Part shown: piece after piece, positions 26,862 to 35,000 of the stretch | How positions within the stretch are numbered: position 1 is the stretch's first letter | Layout: every line of letters starts with the position of its first letter | Notes under the pieces: model-generated | What the model was told of the DNA's origin: nothing | Database searches by the model: none | What the model saw: the letters and a program-made list of their open reading frames with translations, nothing else | Position numbers and translations under genes: made by a program | Source of the DNA: Bacteroides faecium | GTDB lineage: Bacteria; Bacteroidota; Bacteroidia; Bacteroidales; Bacteroidaceae | Assembly (NCBI RefSeq): GCF_012113595.1 | Contig: NZ_CP050831.1 | Coordinates: 1,550,001-1,614,000 of the forward strand | Direction: 5' to 3' | DNA: 64,000 nucleotides

Positions 26862-26897
26862 TACTTCTTATCGATTAAAATATTAAACTTCATCATA

Positions 26898-26985
26898 GGC
26901 CGACTGTAATCGGCTGTTCGGACAACTGGAGCCGACTGATTAGCCAACTCTAGTCGACAAATCAGCCGACTCCAGTCGGCTTTTA
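26898..26985. repeat. Array of four tandem 22-bp imperfect palindromes
   Basis: Units at 26898-26919, 26920-26941, 26942-26963 and 26964-26985 abut with no spacer. Each has the form (A/G)GCCGACTnnAGTCGGCT plus 4 bp; the last is a perfect 8-bp inverted repeat (AGCCGACT-CC-AGTCGGCT). Units 2 and 3 keep one arm better than the other. The array lies in the 308-bp divergent gap between HU and VirE and is a likely operator or nucleoprotein site. A separate perfect inverted repeat, AGAAAATA-AA-TATTTTCT, lies at 27056-27073 nearer VirE. Confidence 0.75.
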
Positions 26986-27169
26986 TTAAAAAGACACTAA
27001 AGATACGACAAAGTAACGACATATCAGCATAAGAAAGCTTGTTTTTCATTTCAGTAGAAAATAAATATTTTCTTTGTTAAATGCTTGCAAACCCCATGTT
27101 CCATGTTATACCTTAGCAGCATCAACCGGTCGAAAAAACAACATTTATTCATTTAAAAAGAAGAAAAAT

Positions 27170-28483
27170 ATGAAGACATTAGAATATAACTCAAAACGTT
27201 TGGCGAAAAGAATACGGGTATTGATGAAAGAAGTATCAAACGGCACCGTTTCGGCGAACGTCTCAAAGAACAAACCGCCAATTCAAGATATACATGAGCA
27301 GGAAATACATAATAGGCAAGAAGTACATAAACAGCCCGTCCTTCTGACGCAACAAGTGATTGACTTTTTGAAAGTGCGGTATGACTTCCGCTACAACTTG
27401 CTTACCGAAGAAACCGAATTCCGTCCATCCGGTCAACGGGATATCTCTTTCTGTCGTATAGACAAGCGGGAACTGAACACTTTCTGTCTGGAAGCTCACA
27501 AAGAGGGTATCAACTGTTGGGATAAAGACCTTCAAAGATATATCTACTCCACCCAAGTGGAAAGTTACCATCCTTTCCGGCTCTACATGAACGAACTGCC
27601 CGCATGGGACGGAACAGAGCGGTTGAAGCCTTTAGCGAAGCGAGTATCCGACGCTCCGTTATGGATAAAAAGTTTCCACACTTGGATGCTCGGACTTGCC
27701 GCCCAATGGTTGGGAACGAATCAAGTACAGGCCAACAGCGTAGCCCCGATACTTATCAGCGAAGAGCAAGGGCGGCATAAATCCACTTTCTGCCGCATGC
27801 TGATGCCGCCGCAACTGGCCCGTTATTACTCAGATAATCTGAAGCTAACTGCGCAAGGCAATCCCGAACGTCTTTTGGCCGAAATGGGGTTGCTCAACAT
27901 GGACGAATTTGATAAATACGGAGCGCAAAAGATGCCGTTATTGAAAAACTTGATGCAAATGTCGAACCTCAATATTTGCAAAGCCTACCAGAAGAATTTT
28001 CGGCCGCTTCCTCGCATTGCCTCTTTCATCGGAACCAGTAATCGTACGGATCTGCTTTACGACCCTACAGGCAGCCGTAGATTCATGTGCGTTGAAGTAG
28101 AGCATGATATTGACTGTATCGGAATAGAGCATGCACAAATTTATGCTCAACTGAAAGCGGAACTGCTCGCCGGCGCCCGCCACTGGTTTAGTAAAGAAGA
28201 GGAACGTGCTTTGCAATGCCACAACATGGCGTACTATCACGTCAACCCTATAGAAGACATTGTGCGCAATACATACACACCTGCTACGTATGGCGAACCG
28301 GATTGCTTGTCGCTCTCTTCGGCCATCATTCATCAGGAACTGGCAAAGAAGTTTCCGGCTGCACTGCGTAACTGTACCCCCATCCAATTGGCACAGATAC
28401 TAACCGCAGCAGGTATCGGCAGGCAGCATACAAGGTTGGGGAATGTGTATTTGGTGAAGAAGGTGAAGAGTTGTGAAGGCTAG
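27170..28483 (+). CDS. VirE-type P-loop ATPase / primase-helicase-like protein with DUF3874
   Basis: 437 aa from MKTLEYNSKRLAKRIRVLM; the frame is open 32 codons further up without a better start. The virulence-associated E core (~165-385) has a P-loop-like SEEQGRHKSTF, a Walker-B-like LLNMDEFDK and the family signature GTSNRTDLLYDPTGSRRFMCVEV. The P-loop departs from GxxGxGKS (Ser-Glu at the first Gly, His before Lys), so ATP binding is not certain. The C-terminal ~90 residues match DUF3874. Related proteins act as replication or primase-helicase factors in phages and islands. It is divergent from the HU-like gene; an accessory or mobile origin is likely. Confidence 0.8.
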   Translation: MKTLEYNSKRLAKRIRVLMKEVSNGTVSANVSKNKPPIQDIHEQEIHNRQEVHKQPVLLTQQVIDFLKVRYDFRYNLLTEETEFRPSGQRDISFCRIDKRELNTFCLEAHKEGINCWDKDLQRYIYSTQVESYHPFRLYMNELPAWDGTERLKPLAKRVSDAPLWIKSFHTWMLGLAAQWLGTNQVQANSVAPILISEEQGRHKSTFCRMLMPPQLARYYSDNLKLTAQGNPERLLAEMGLLNMDEFDKYGAQKMPLLKNLMQMSNLNICKAYQKNFRPLPRIASFIGTSNRTDLLYDPTGSRRFMCVEVEHDIDCIGIEHAQIYAQLKAELLAGARHWFSKEEERALQCHNMAYYHVNPIEDIVRNTYTPATYGEPDCLSLSSAIIHQELAKKFPAALRNCTPIQLAQILTAAGIGRQHTRLGNVYLVKKVKSCEG

Positions 28484-28535
28484 AAATTTCGGCATCTATT
28501 CACAGGAAGTATCTGATAATGAGCAGTTATGTGCT

Positions 28536-28557
28536 CTGTGAAGAATGTGAAGAAAGG
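28536..28557. repeat. Right copy of the inverted repeat flanking HU-VirE
   Basis: Begins CTGTGAAGAATGTGAA; 15 of the first 16 bases match the left copy (26216 reading down) in inverted orientation. It lies 53 bp past the VirE stop. Other GTGAAG units occur inside the VirE 3' end (coding VKKVK), so a shared simple-repeat origin is possible. Confidence 0.5.
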
Positions 28558-28665
28558 AAATGTGTGAAGTTGTGGTAGTCAGTTTTGTATGCTTTCATAA
28601 CAGTGTTTTTTATTATTCTGTAAATTAGTTTTTTTAGTCACTACTAATTCTTTCCCTATTTCCAA

Positions 28666-28694
28666 TTGATTATTAGAAAAATCATCTATCTTTG
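28666..28694 (+). promoter_or_regulatory. Promoter of the structured 28.7-29.1 kb segment
   Basis: TTG (28666-28668), an 18-bp spacer and TATCTTTG (28687-28694). Transcription should begin near 28700, about 430 nt before the next protein start. Confidence 0.6.
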
Positions 28695-28699
28695 TCACG

Positions 28700-28745
28700 C
28701 ACTTTCAGCCCATCGGCGTGATGAAATTGGAGGAAAGTGTTTTTT
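28700..28745 (+). terminator. Terminator-like hairpin at the predicted transcription start
   Basis: CACTTTC (28700-28706) pairs with GAAAGTG (28733-28739), followed at once by TTTTTT. Inside, CATC/GATG can also pair. CACGC at 28696-28700 could alternatively pair with GCGTG at 28716-28720 if transcription starts early enough. Either a very short RNA ends here or this is a regulated stop for the segment beyond. Confidence 0.5.
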
Positions 28746-28780
28746 ATTTCCTTTATGGAGTAAATAACGTATTGTCTCTC

Positions 28781-28948
28781 TTATCAGAAAATAGCAAACT
28801 TTTATGTACTGAGAGGTGATACAACAGATACTCCACGTGGACGGCTGTATATCAACATATCCGTAAGAGATGTGTTATATATAAACTATTGGCGTGGATG
28901 TCTGTTGTTCTCATTATCTGGTACAAGGGTATTGCTAGCCTCTGATAA
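28781..28948 (+). ncRNA. Candidate rod-like structured RNA (or large imperfect inverted repeat)
   Basis: Eight nested helices fold this 168-nt segment: 28781-28788/28941-28948, 28792-28797/28932-28937, 28805-28809/28921-28925, 28810-28814/28909-28913, 28821-28828/28901-28908, 28832-28837/28893-28898, 28848-28852/28877-28881 and 28854-28861/28869-28876. That is 51 pairs with small internal loops and a 7-nt apical loop. Smaller hairpins follow up to ~29010. No convincing protein frame covers it. It resembles no RNase P, tmRNA, SRP RNA or tRNA motif I know. A 6S-type rod, a long 5' leader of the HTH gene at 29131 or a decayed hairpin element are the options. With the 28666 promoter and 28700 hairpin it accounts for the 28484-29130 gap. 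Confidence 0.5.
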
Positions 28949-29130
28949 GGATAATGGTGCAACAGCATCTGCGCCTTTCTTGTGTCCGGACGGTTTCTTT
29001 CGCGTCCTTGCATATACCCTAATTAGTCCCCACCCACCGGATTATAGAAAGCGTAGATGCCCGTTGTACTAATATAATGAAAAAGAGATTTTTCCCTCTT
29101 TAATTGTATCACACATAAAAAACGAACACT

Positions 29131-29631
29131 ATGTCAGAATGGATTAGTATAAAAGAGGCGGCTAAAAGACATAATCTTGATGAAGAACATATCCAACTTT
29201 GGGTGGACATGAAAGCAGTCACTGCCTACGTCAAAGATTGCAATACTGTCGTAAACGATGAAAGTCTCCGGGCTTTTCTAAAGTTTAAAGAGCAGGGTGT
29301 TAGCTTGGCATATGTTGAAATATTAGAGCGGCTTTGCATCGGCAAGTCCGAAACGTGTGTAACGTATGCCATCCTTTTGGGTGCACGTGATAAGGAACTG
29401 CTGTTATATAAAGAAGCAAAATCCGAGCGCGACACATTCCGAAGAATGTGGCTGGAACAGAACGACCGGATACGGGATTTGGAAATAGAGCTTGTATTAG
29501 AGCAGACTAGTTGTTGTCAATGCAGGTTTAAGAAGCTGTGTCTGAGGTTACAAAAACTGAAATTTTATAGCTATTCTCGAATGAAATTCTCGGCTATATT
29601 CAAAAAGAAATGGCTGAAATCAGGGCGATAA
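29131..29631 (+). CDS. Small putative HTH / coiled-coil protein
   Basis: 166 aa, no family recognised with confidence. Residues 1-55 (SEWISIKEAAKRHNLDEEHIQLWVDMKAV) resemble an excisionase/MerR-like helix-turn-helix. Residues ~95-130 are charged and helical (KEAKSERDTFRRMWLEQNDRIRDLEIEL), a likely coiled coil. The tail has a Cys cluster (CCQCRFKKLC) and is strongly basic (FSAIFKKKWLKSGR), which could bind metal and nucleic acid. It lies between the VirE island and the second ECF locus, with an AT-rich structured leader. It may regulate either neighbour; nothing visible settles this. Confidence 0.55.
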   Translation: MSEWISIKEAAKRHNLDEEHIQLWVDMKAVTAYVKDCNTVVNDESLRAFLKFKEQGVSLAYVEILERLCIGKSETCVTYAILLGARDKELLLYKEAKSERDTFRRMWLEQNDRIRDLEIELVLEQTSCCQCRFKKLCLRLQKLKFYSYSRMKFSAIFKKKWLKSGR

Positions 29632-29656
29632 ACCGGTGGTAGGTGATAGAGATGCA

Positions 29657-29682
29657 GTGATAGGTTGCCAACAACCTGTCAC
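29657..29682 (+). terminator. Strong hairpin after the HTH gene
   Basis: GTGATAGGTTG (29657-29667) pairs with CAACCTGTCAC (29672-29682), 11 bp with one G-U and a 4-nt loop, 25 nt past the stop. It lacks a T-run, so it may stabilise the 3' end rather than terminate. Confidence 0.45.
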
Positions 29683-29828
29683 GATGCCTGAAAGTACTAT
29701 GGATAAACGGTTTCAGGAAGCCCGGTAATCGGTGAAAGAGAAACGTGCGAAAAACGATATGAATGAGGGAGAGCTTTTTTATTTTCTATTTTGTAGGTTG
29801 GTTCCGCTCGCTTTTTTGAAAAAAACAA

Positions 29829-29836
29829 TATATTTG
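29829..29836 (+). promoter_or_regulatory. -7 box of the second ECF sigma gene
   Basis: TATATTTG followed by C (TAnnTTTGy), 81 bp upstream of the sigma ATG. The -33 region is weak. Confidence 0.5.
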
Positions 29837-29917
29837 CATTCGTAAATATCGCAAAAGTAAGTAGTTACGGTGATTTTTATGAATTCTGTTTTCTTTTTTC
29901 GCAGGTAATGTGACAGT

Positions 29918-30487
29918 ATGGACGATAAAATTGACACTATAGTAGCAGGAGTCAACCGAAAGGATGAGAGGATGTGGGGCGATTTCTACGATCGTTTTTA
30001 TGCTGCTCTATGTGTTTATGTCTCCAAGATATTGCCGGTTCCCGATGCGGTGGAAGATTTGGTACAGGAAGTCTTTATTTCTGTATGGGAGGGCAAGCGA
30101 ACCTTTTCCGATATTAAAGAGCTTGCCAATTATCTTTATCGTGCCTGCTATAATAACACCTTATTATATATACGCAATAATCAAATCCATGATACCATTT
30201 TGAGTTCTTTAGCCGAAGAAGAAGGTGTAGAGGACGAAGATATGATTTATGCATTGACGGTAAAAGAGGAAATTATCCGCCAACTGTATTGTCATATTGA
30301 AGAGCTTCCTGCCGAACAACGCCGGATTATCCTAATGAGAATCGAGGGACATACGTGGGAAGAGATAGCGGAACGCCTGGAGATAAGCATTAATACCGTT
30401 AAAACTCAAAAGACCCGCAGCTATAAATTTCTCCGCGAAAGGTTGGGAGATTCCATGAATTCCATAATTCTTTGCTTATTTCTCTAA
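29918..30487 (+). CDS. ECF sigma-70 factor (second Sus locus)
   Basis: 189 aa. Region 2 (~18-85) has WGDFYDRFYAALCVYV and VEDLVQEVFISVWEGK; region 4 (~125-180) has LPAEQRRIILMRIEGHTWEEIAERLEISINTVKTQKTRSYKFLRERL. Same family as the first ECF factor but clearly divergent in sequence, so the two should recognise different promoters. Heads the plus-strand locus; the FecR gene follows after 248 bp. Confidence 0.93.
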   Translation: MDDKIDTIVAGVNRKDERMWGDFYDRFYAALCVYVSKILPVPDAVEDLVQEVFISVWEGKRTFSDIKELANYLYRACYNNTLLYIRNNQIHDTILSSLAEEEGVEDEDMIYALTVKEEIIRQLYCHIEELPAEQRRIILMRIEGHTWEEIAERLEISINTVKTQKTRSYKFLRERLGDSMNSIILCLFL

Positions 30488-30698
30488 AATAAATAAAAAG
30501 TCAATTTGATACTTCTTTATCTTTTTATTGAATGATTAAGATTTGTTTTCTTTGTTAAAACGGACGTTTTCTCTCTCGAATTATGTCATAATGCTATATT
30601 TCTTTTCCTAAAATCCTATTATTCATATTCTTATCTCAAAAAAATATATTCTTTTTGTCACCCCTTTCTATGAGTTATGTATATCTATAATAAAGATG

Positions 30699-30718
30699 AA
30701 TTAAACAAATGTTTAATT
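30699..30718 (+). promoter_or_regulatory. Perfect inverted repeat before the FecR gene
   Basis: AATTAAACA-AA-TGTTTAATT, 9-bp arms with a 2-bp spacer, ends 17 bp before the FecR ATG. It could be an operator or an RNA hairpin that hides the ribosome-binding region. It is the only obvious element in the 248-bp sigma-FecR gap. Confidence 0.5.
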
Positions 30719-30735
30719 AAAAAGTTAGCAATAAG

Positions 30736-31941
30736 ATGAATAAGTTCGAAAATGTATATCAAGATGCCGCTTTGATGAGAAAGGTTCTTTTGGGAGAAGC
30801 TAATGAAGTGGAGCAACAGGACCTTGAAAAACGGCTGGCGGAATGTCCGGACTTACAAAAAGTATATGGGCAACTTCAGAACGGGGAGACATTGAGAGTC
30901 GCCTTTGGAGAATATCAGAATTATTCGTCGAAGAAAGCCTATCAATCTTTTCTTCAGAAAATCGGGCGGATGGAGCCGGAGACGCAGAAGCGTCGTTCTC
31001 TCCGGGTTTGGTGGTACGCTGCTGCGGCTGTCGTTACTTTAGTCGTCGCCCTTTCTTTCTACATGTCGAATTATATCTCACCGGAAGAAGTGGGAAAAGC
31101 CCTGATTCAGCCGGGAACCCAACAGGCACAACTGACTTTGCCCGATGGCAGCGTGATTGATGTGCATAAAAAAGAAGTAAGCGTAATAGTGGACGGTGTT
31201 CAAGTAAAATATAAGAAAGGGGTGCTGTCTTATCAACCTGCCGTTGCAACACAACACGAGGAAAAAAACGTCGAAGAGCAACCAGCTAAATCAAATGAAC
31301 TGGTTATACCGCGTGGGGGTGAAAACACCGTAATCCTCGCAGATGGAACTACGGTTCATTTGAATGCCGGTTCCAAATTGACTTATCCGGTACGTTTTGC
31401 CGGTAAACGCAGAATTGTACGTTTGGAAGGTGAAGCCTATTTTGATGTTGTGGCGGATGAAGAGCATCCGTTTGTTGTGCAGACGCATCTTGGGGACGTA
31501 ACCGTACTGGGTACTGCATTCAATGTAAATGCTTATGCCGATGCGGTTGTTTGCTACACGACTTTGGTACGTGGTAAAGTGAAATTCTCCGCACCGAATG
31601 CGGAAACGATTACTCTTTCACCGGGAGAGCAGGCTGTCGTATTTGCCAATAGTTCGACAAAACGTGTGGTGAACTTGGAAGAATATGTTGGTTGGGTAGA
31701 TGGCATGTACATTTTTAATGACCGTCCCTTGGGAGATATAATGAAAACATTCGAACGCTGGTACGACATACAGGTTTATTATGAAACCCCGAACTTGCGC
31801 GACATTACTTATAGTGGCAGCTTGAAACGCTACGGAACGATAAATTCCTTCCTGGATGCACTGGAATTGACAGGGGATCTGACTTACAAAATCAGTGGGC
31901 GGAGTATATTGATATATGACAAAGCGGATGAACAGGAATGA
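30736..31941 (+). CDS. FecR-family anti-sigma factor (second Sus locus)
   Basis: 401 aa. A cytoplasmic sigma-binding segment (~1-90), a membrane helix at ~96-115 (VWWYAAAAVVTLVVALSFYM), a periplasmic FecR domain (LVIPRGGENTVILADGTTVHLNAGSKLTYPVRF, ~190-290) and a C-terminal DUF4974-like domain (FERWYDIQVYYETPNLRDITYSGSL, ~335-400). Pairs with the ECF factor upstream and should receive the signal from the STN domain of the SusC protein encoded next. Confidence 0.94.
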   Translation: MNKFENVYQDAALMRKVLLGEANEVEQQDLEKRLAECPDLQKVYGQLQNGETLRVAFGEYQNYSSKKAYQSFLQKIGRMEPETQKRRSLRVWWYAAAAVVTLVVALSFYMSNYISPEEVGKALIQPGTQQAQLTLPDGSVIDVHKKEVSVIVDGVQVKYKKGVLSYQPAVATQHEEKNVEEQPAKSNELVIPRGGENTVILADGTTVHLNAGSKLTYPVRFAGKRRIVRLEGEAYFDVVADEEHPFVVQTHLGDVTVLGTAFNVNAYADAVVCYTTLVRGKVKFSAPNAETITLSPGEQAVVFANSSTKRVVNLEEYVGWVDGMYIFNDRPLGDIMKTFERWYDIQVYYETPNLRDITYSGSLKRYGTINSFLDALELTGDLTYKISGRSILIYDKADEQE

Positions 31942-32000
31942 AAGGATAGAATATTAGAATAATTAGAATATTAGGTACACAAAAGTTTAATCATTAATTT

Positions 32001-35000
32001 ATGAGAGAAAAACGATGGCTGCTATGTTTTCTAGTGGCAATGTGCTGCACGTTTAGTGCATGGGCTTTACCGTCACAAGACAAGACGGTAACTTTGAAAC
32101 TGCACAATGTCTCTATCGAGACTGTTCTGGATGCAGTGAAGAAACAAACAGGCGTGAATATGTTGTATAATTCACAAATGTTCAAAGGCGTTCCCCCTGT
32201 GTCGATTAATGCGAAGAATGAGAAATGGGAGATTGCGCTTAAATTGATTCTTAATCCGCAGGGATTTGATTATGCAGTGAAAGACGGTATTGTGGTGATT
32301 CGCAAAATGCAGGCGGAAAAACGGGAAAACCGTATCCGTGGTATGGTGACAGATTCGAATAAAGAACCGATACCGGGAGCTAGTATTATCGTTAAAGGTA
32401 CTCGTTCTGGTACTTCTACAAACATTGAAGGTGAGTTTACGCTGGACGTGAAAAGTGATAAAGTGACTTTGGAAGTCTCTTTTATCGGTATGAAGAAGCA
32501 AACTATTCAGGTGGATGCTACCCGCAAGAAGATGCTTGAAATTACTATGGTAGATGATGTGAAGACACTGGATGATGTTGTCATCAACGGATATAGTAAT
32601 GTTCGTAAGTCTAGTTTTACAGGTAGTTCAACACAGATTTCAGGTAATGATTTGCGTAAAGTATCACAGACAAATGTAATCGGAGCTTTGCAGACATTTG
32701 ACCCCTCTTTCCGCTTGGTTAGCAATACACAGTTTGGCTCTGACCCTAATGCACTACCTGAGATGTATATTCGTGGTCGTTCTGGTTTTGGCGTGAAGGA
32801 ATTGGATAAAGACCAGCTTTCTAAATCGAATCTTGAAAATAATCCGAATCTTCCTACTTTTATTATGGATGGTTTTGAAGTAAGTATCGAAAAAATATAC
32901 GACTTAGATCCTACCCGTATCGAGAGCATGACTATCTTGAAAGATGCTGCTGCTACTGCCATTTACGGCTCCCGTGCTGCAAATGGTGTGGTTGTGATTA
33001 CCACTGTTGCTCCGAAGCCGGGTGAAGTTCGTGTTTCTTATAATTTTACCGGTACATTGGAAATGCCCGACTTGCGTGACTATAATTTGGCGAACGCTTC
33101 GGAAAAGTTGGAAATTGAACGACTTGCCGGATTGTATGATAAAGGAAATAATGGTAATAGTGACACGGCTACCGGTATGAATAAGTATTATGAAAGATAT
33201 AGCTTGATTCAGAAGGGGATAGATACAGACTGGTTGTCTCTGCCACTGCGTAATGCTTTCAATCATAAACACAGTGTTTATATTGAAGGTGGTACTCCGA
33301 ACTTGCGTTATGGTGTTGATGCGTCATACAATGGAACTGAGGGTGTCATGAAAGGTTCGGGACGTGACCGTTATAGTATAGGTTTCTCTTTGGATTATCG
33401 TGTGAAGAAATTGCAGGTAAAGAATACGGTTACTTTTGGGCATACTAAGTCAAAGGAATCTCCTTATGGATCTTTTAGTGACTATACAACCTTGATGCCT
33501 TATGATACCCCTTATTTAAATGGAGATTTAGTAAAGAGGTTACCATATTCCAGTATGGTGTCCACTGTAAATAATCCTCTTTATGAGGCTACACTGAATA
33601 ATTATGAATGGAGTGCTTATGATGAAGTGGTAGATAATTTGAGCGCTAATTGGTATTTGAACGATTATTTGACTCTTAAGGGACAGTTTAGTATAACCAG
33701 GCAATATACAAGCAGTGAGCGTTTCTATGATCCTTTGTCCTCTAAAGTATCAGTATTAGGTACAAAAGATTCCAATTTGCAGGGTGATTTGTATACAGGA
33801 AATGGTGGCAGTCTTTCTTGGAATGCCAATGCTTTTTTATACTATACCCGTAGTTTCGGAAAGCATAATTTTAACTTTTCCGGTGGTTGGGAAGCTTCCG
33901 CTTCTACTACAGATAACACTTCTGCTCACTACCGTGGTTTCCCTTCCGGTCAGTTTAGTTCATTGAATTATGCTGCTGAAGTGTATGGAAAACCGACACG
34001 TACGGAAAATACTACACGTCTTGTCAGTACGCTTGCTACCTTGAACTATACTTGGAATGATATCTATCTTGCTGATGCATCCGTACGTTTCGACGGCTCT
34101 TCGGAATTTGGGGCTAATCAGAAGTGGGCTCCTTTCTTTTCTGGTGGTGTCGGTTTGAATATTCACAATTATAACTTCTTGAAAGGAAACAAGAATATCA
34201 ATAAACTGAAGGCTCGTCTTTCTTACGGACGTACCGGTAAGGTGAATTTTCCTGCTTATGCGGCAACTACGATGTATGAGTCTTTGTTTGATGAATGGTA
34301 TATTACCGGTTATGGAGCTGTATTAAAGGCTTTAGGTAATAAGGAACTTTCATGGGAAAAGACGGATAAATTTAACTTTGGTATTGAAACCCAGTTCTTT
34401 AACCAACGTCTGACGCTTGATTTTGATTATTATTATGAAAAGACCATCGATTTGATTAACGATGTAACTTTATCGCAGACTTCCGGCTTTTCTACCTATA
34501 AGAATAACATGGGTGAGGTGGAAAACAAAGGTTTTGAAATGCAGTTACGTGCCGATATTTATAGAGATCGTAACTGGGCAATTGCTTTATGGGGGAATAT
34601 GGCACACAATAAGAATAAAATCCTGAAAATTTCCGAATCTCAGAAGGCGTATAATGAACGTGTGGCTAACTTCTATAAAAAGGAATTGGAATATCAGGAA
34701 CTTTACCATACTTCTCAGAAAGATGCTAACTATGCAATACCTATTCCTCAATATCAGGAAGGTCAGTCGCTGACCTCTATTTGGGCTGTTCGTTCTTTGG
34801 GTATTGATCCTACTACGGGAAAAGAGCTGTTTTTGAATAGAGATGGTTCTGTGACTGATAAATGGGATGCTGCTCAAGAGGTGGTAGTTGGTAATACGGA
34901 ACCTAAGTTGAATGGTTCAATAGGTTTAAACGCTACCTATAAGAATTGGAGTCTATTTGCTGCTTTTCAGTATGAATTTGGTGGACAAGAGTATAACCAA

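Noticed and set aside
26898..26985. The 22-bp repeats as a CRISPR or toxin-antitoxin operator
   Set aside because: Units abut with no spacers, so it is not CRISPR; no toxin or antitoxin pair is adjacent.
28872..29072. 66-codon plus-strand frame
   Set aside because: It overlaps the rod-like fold and its 3' hairpins, and the residue composition is unlike a real protein.
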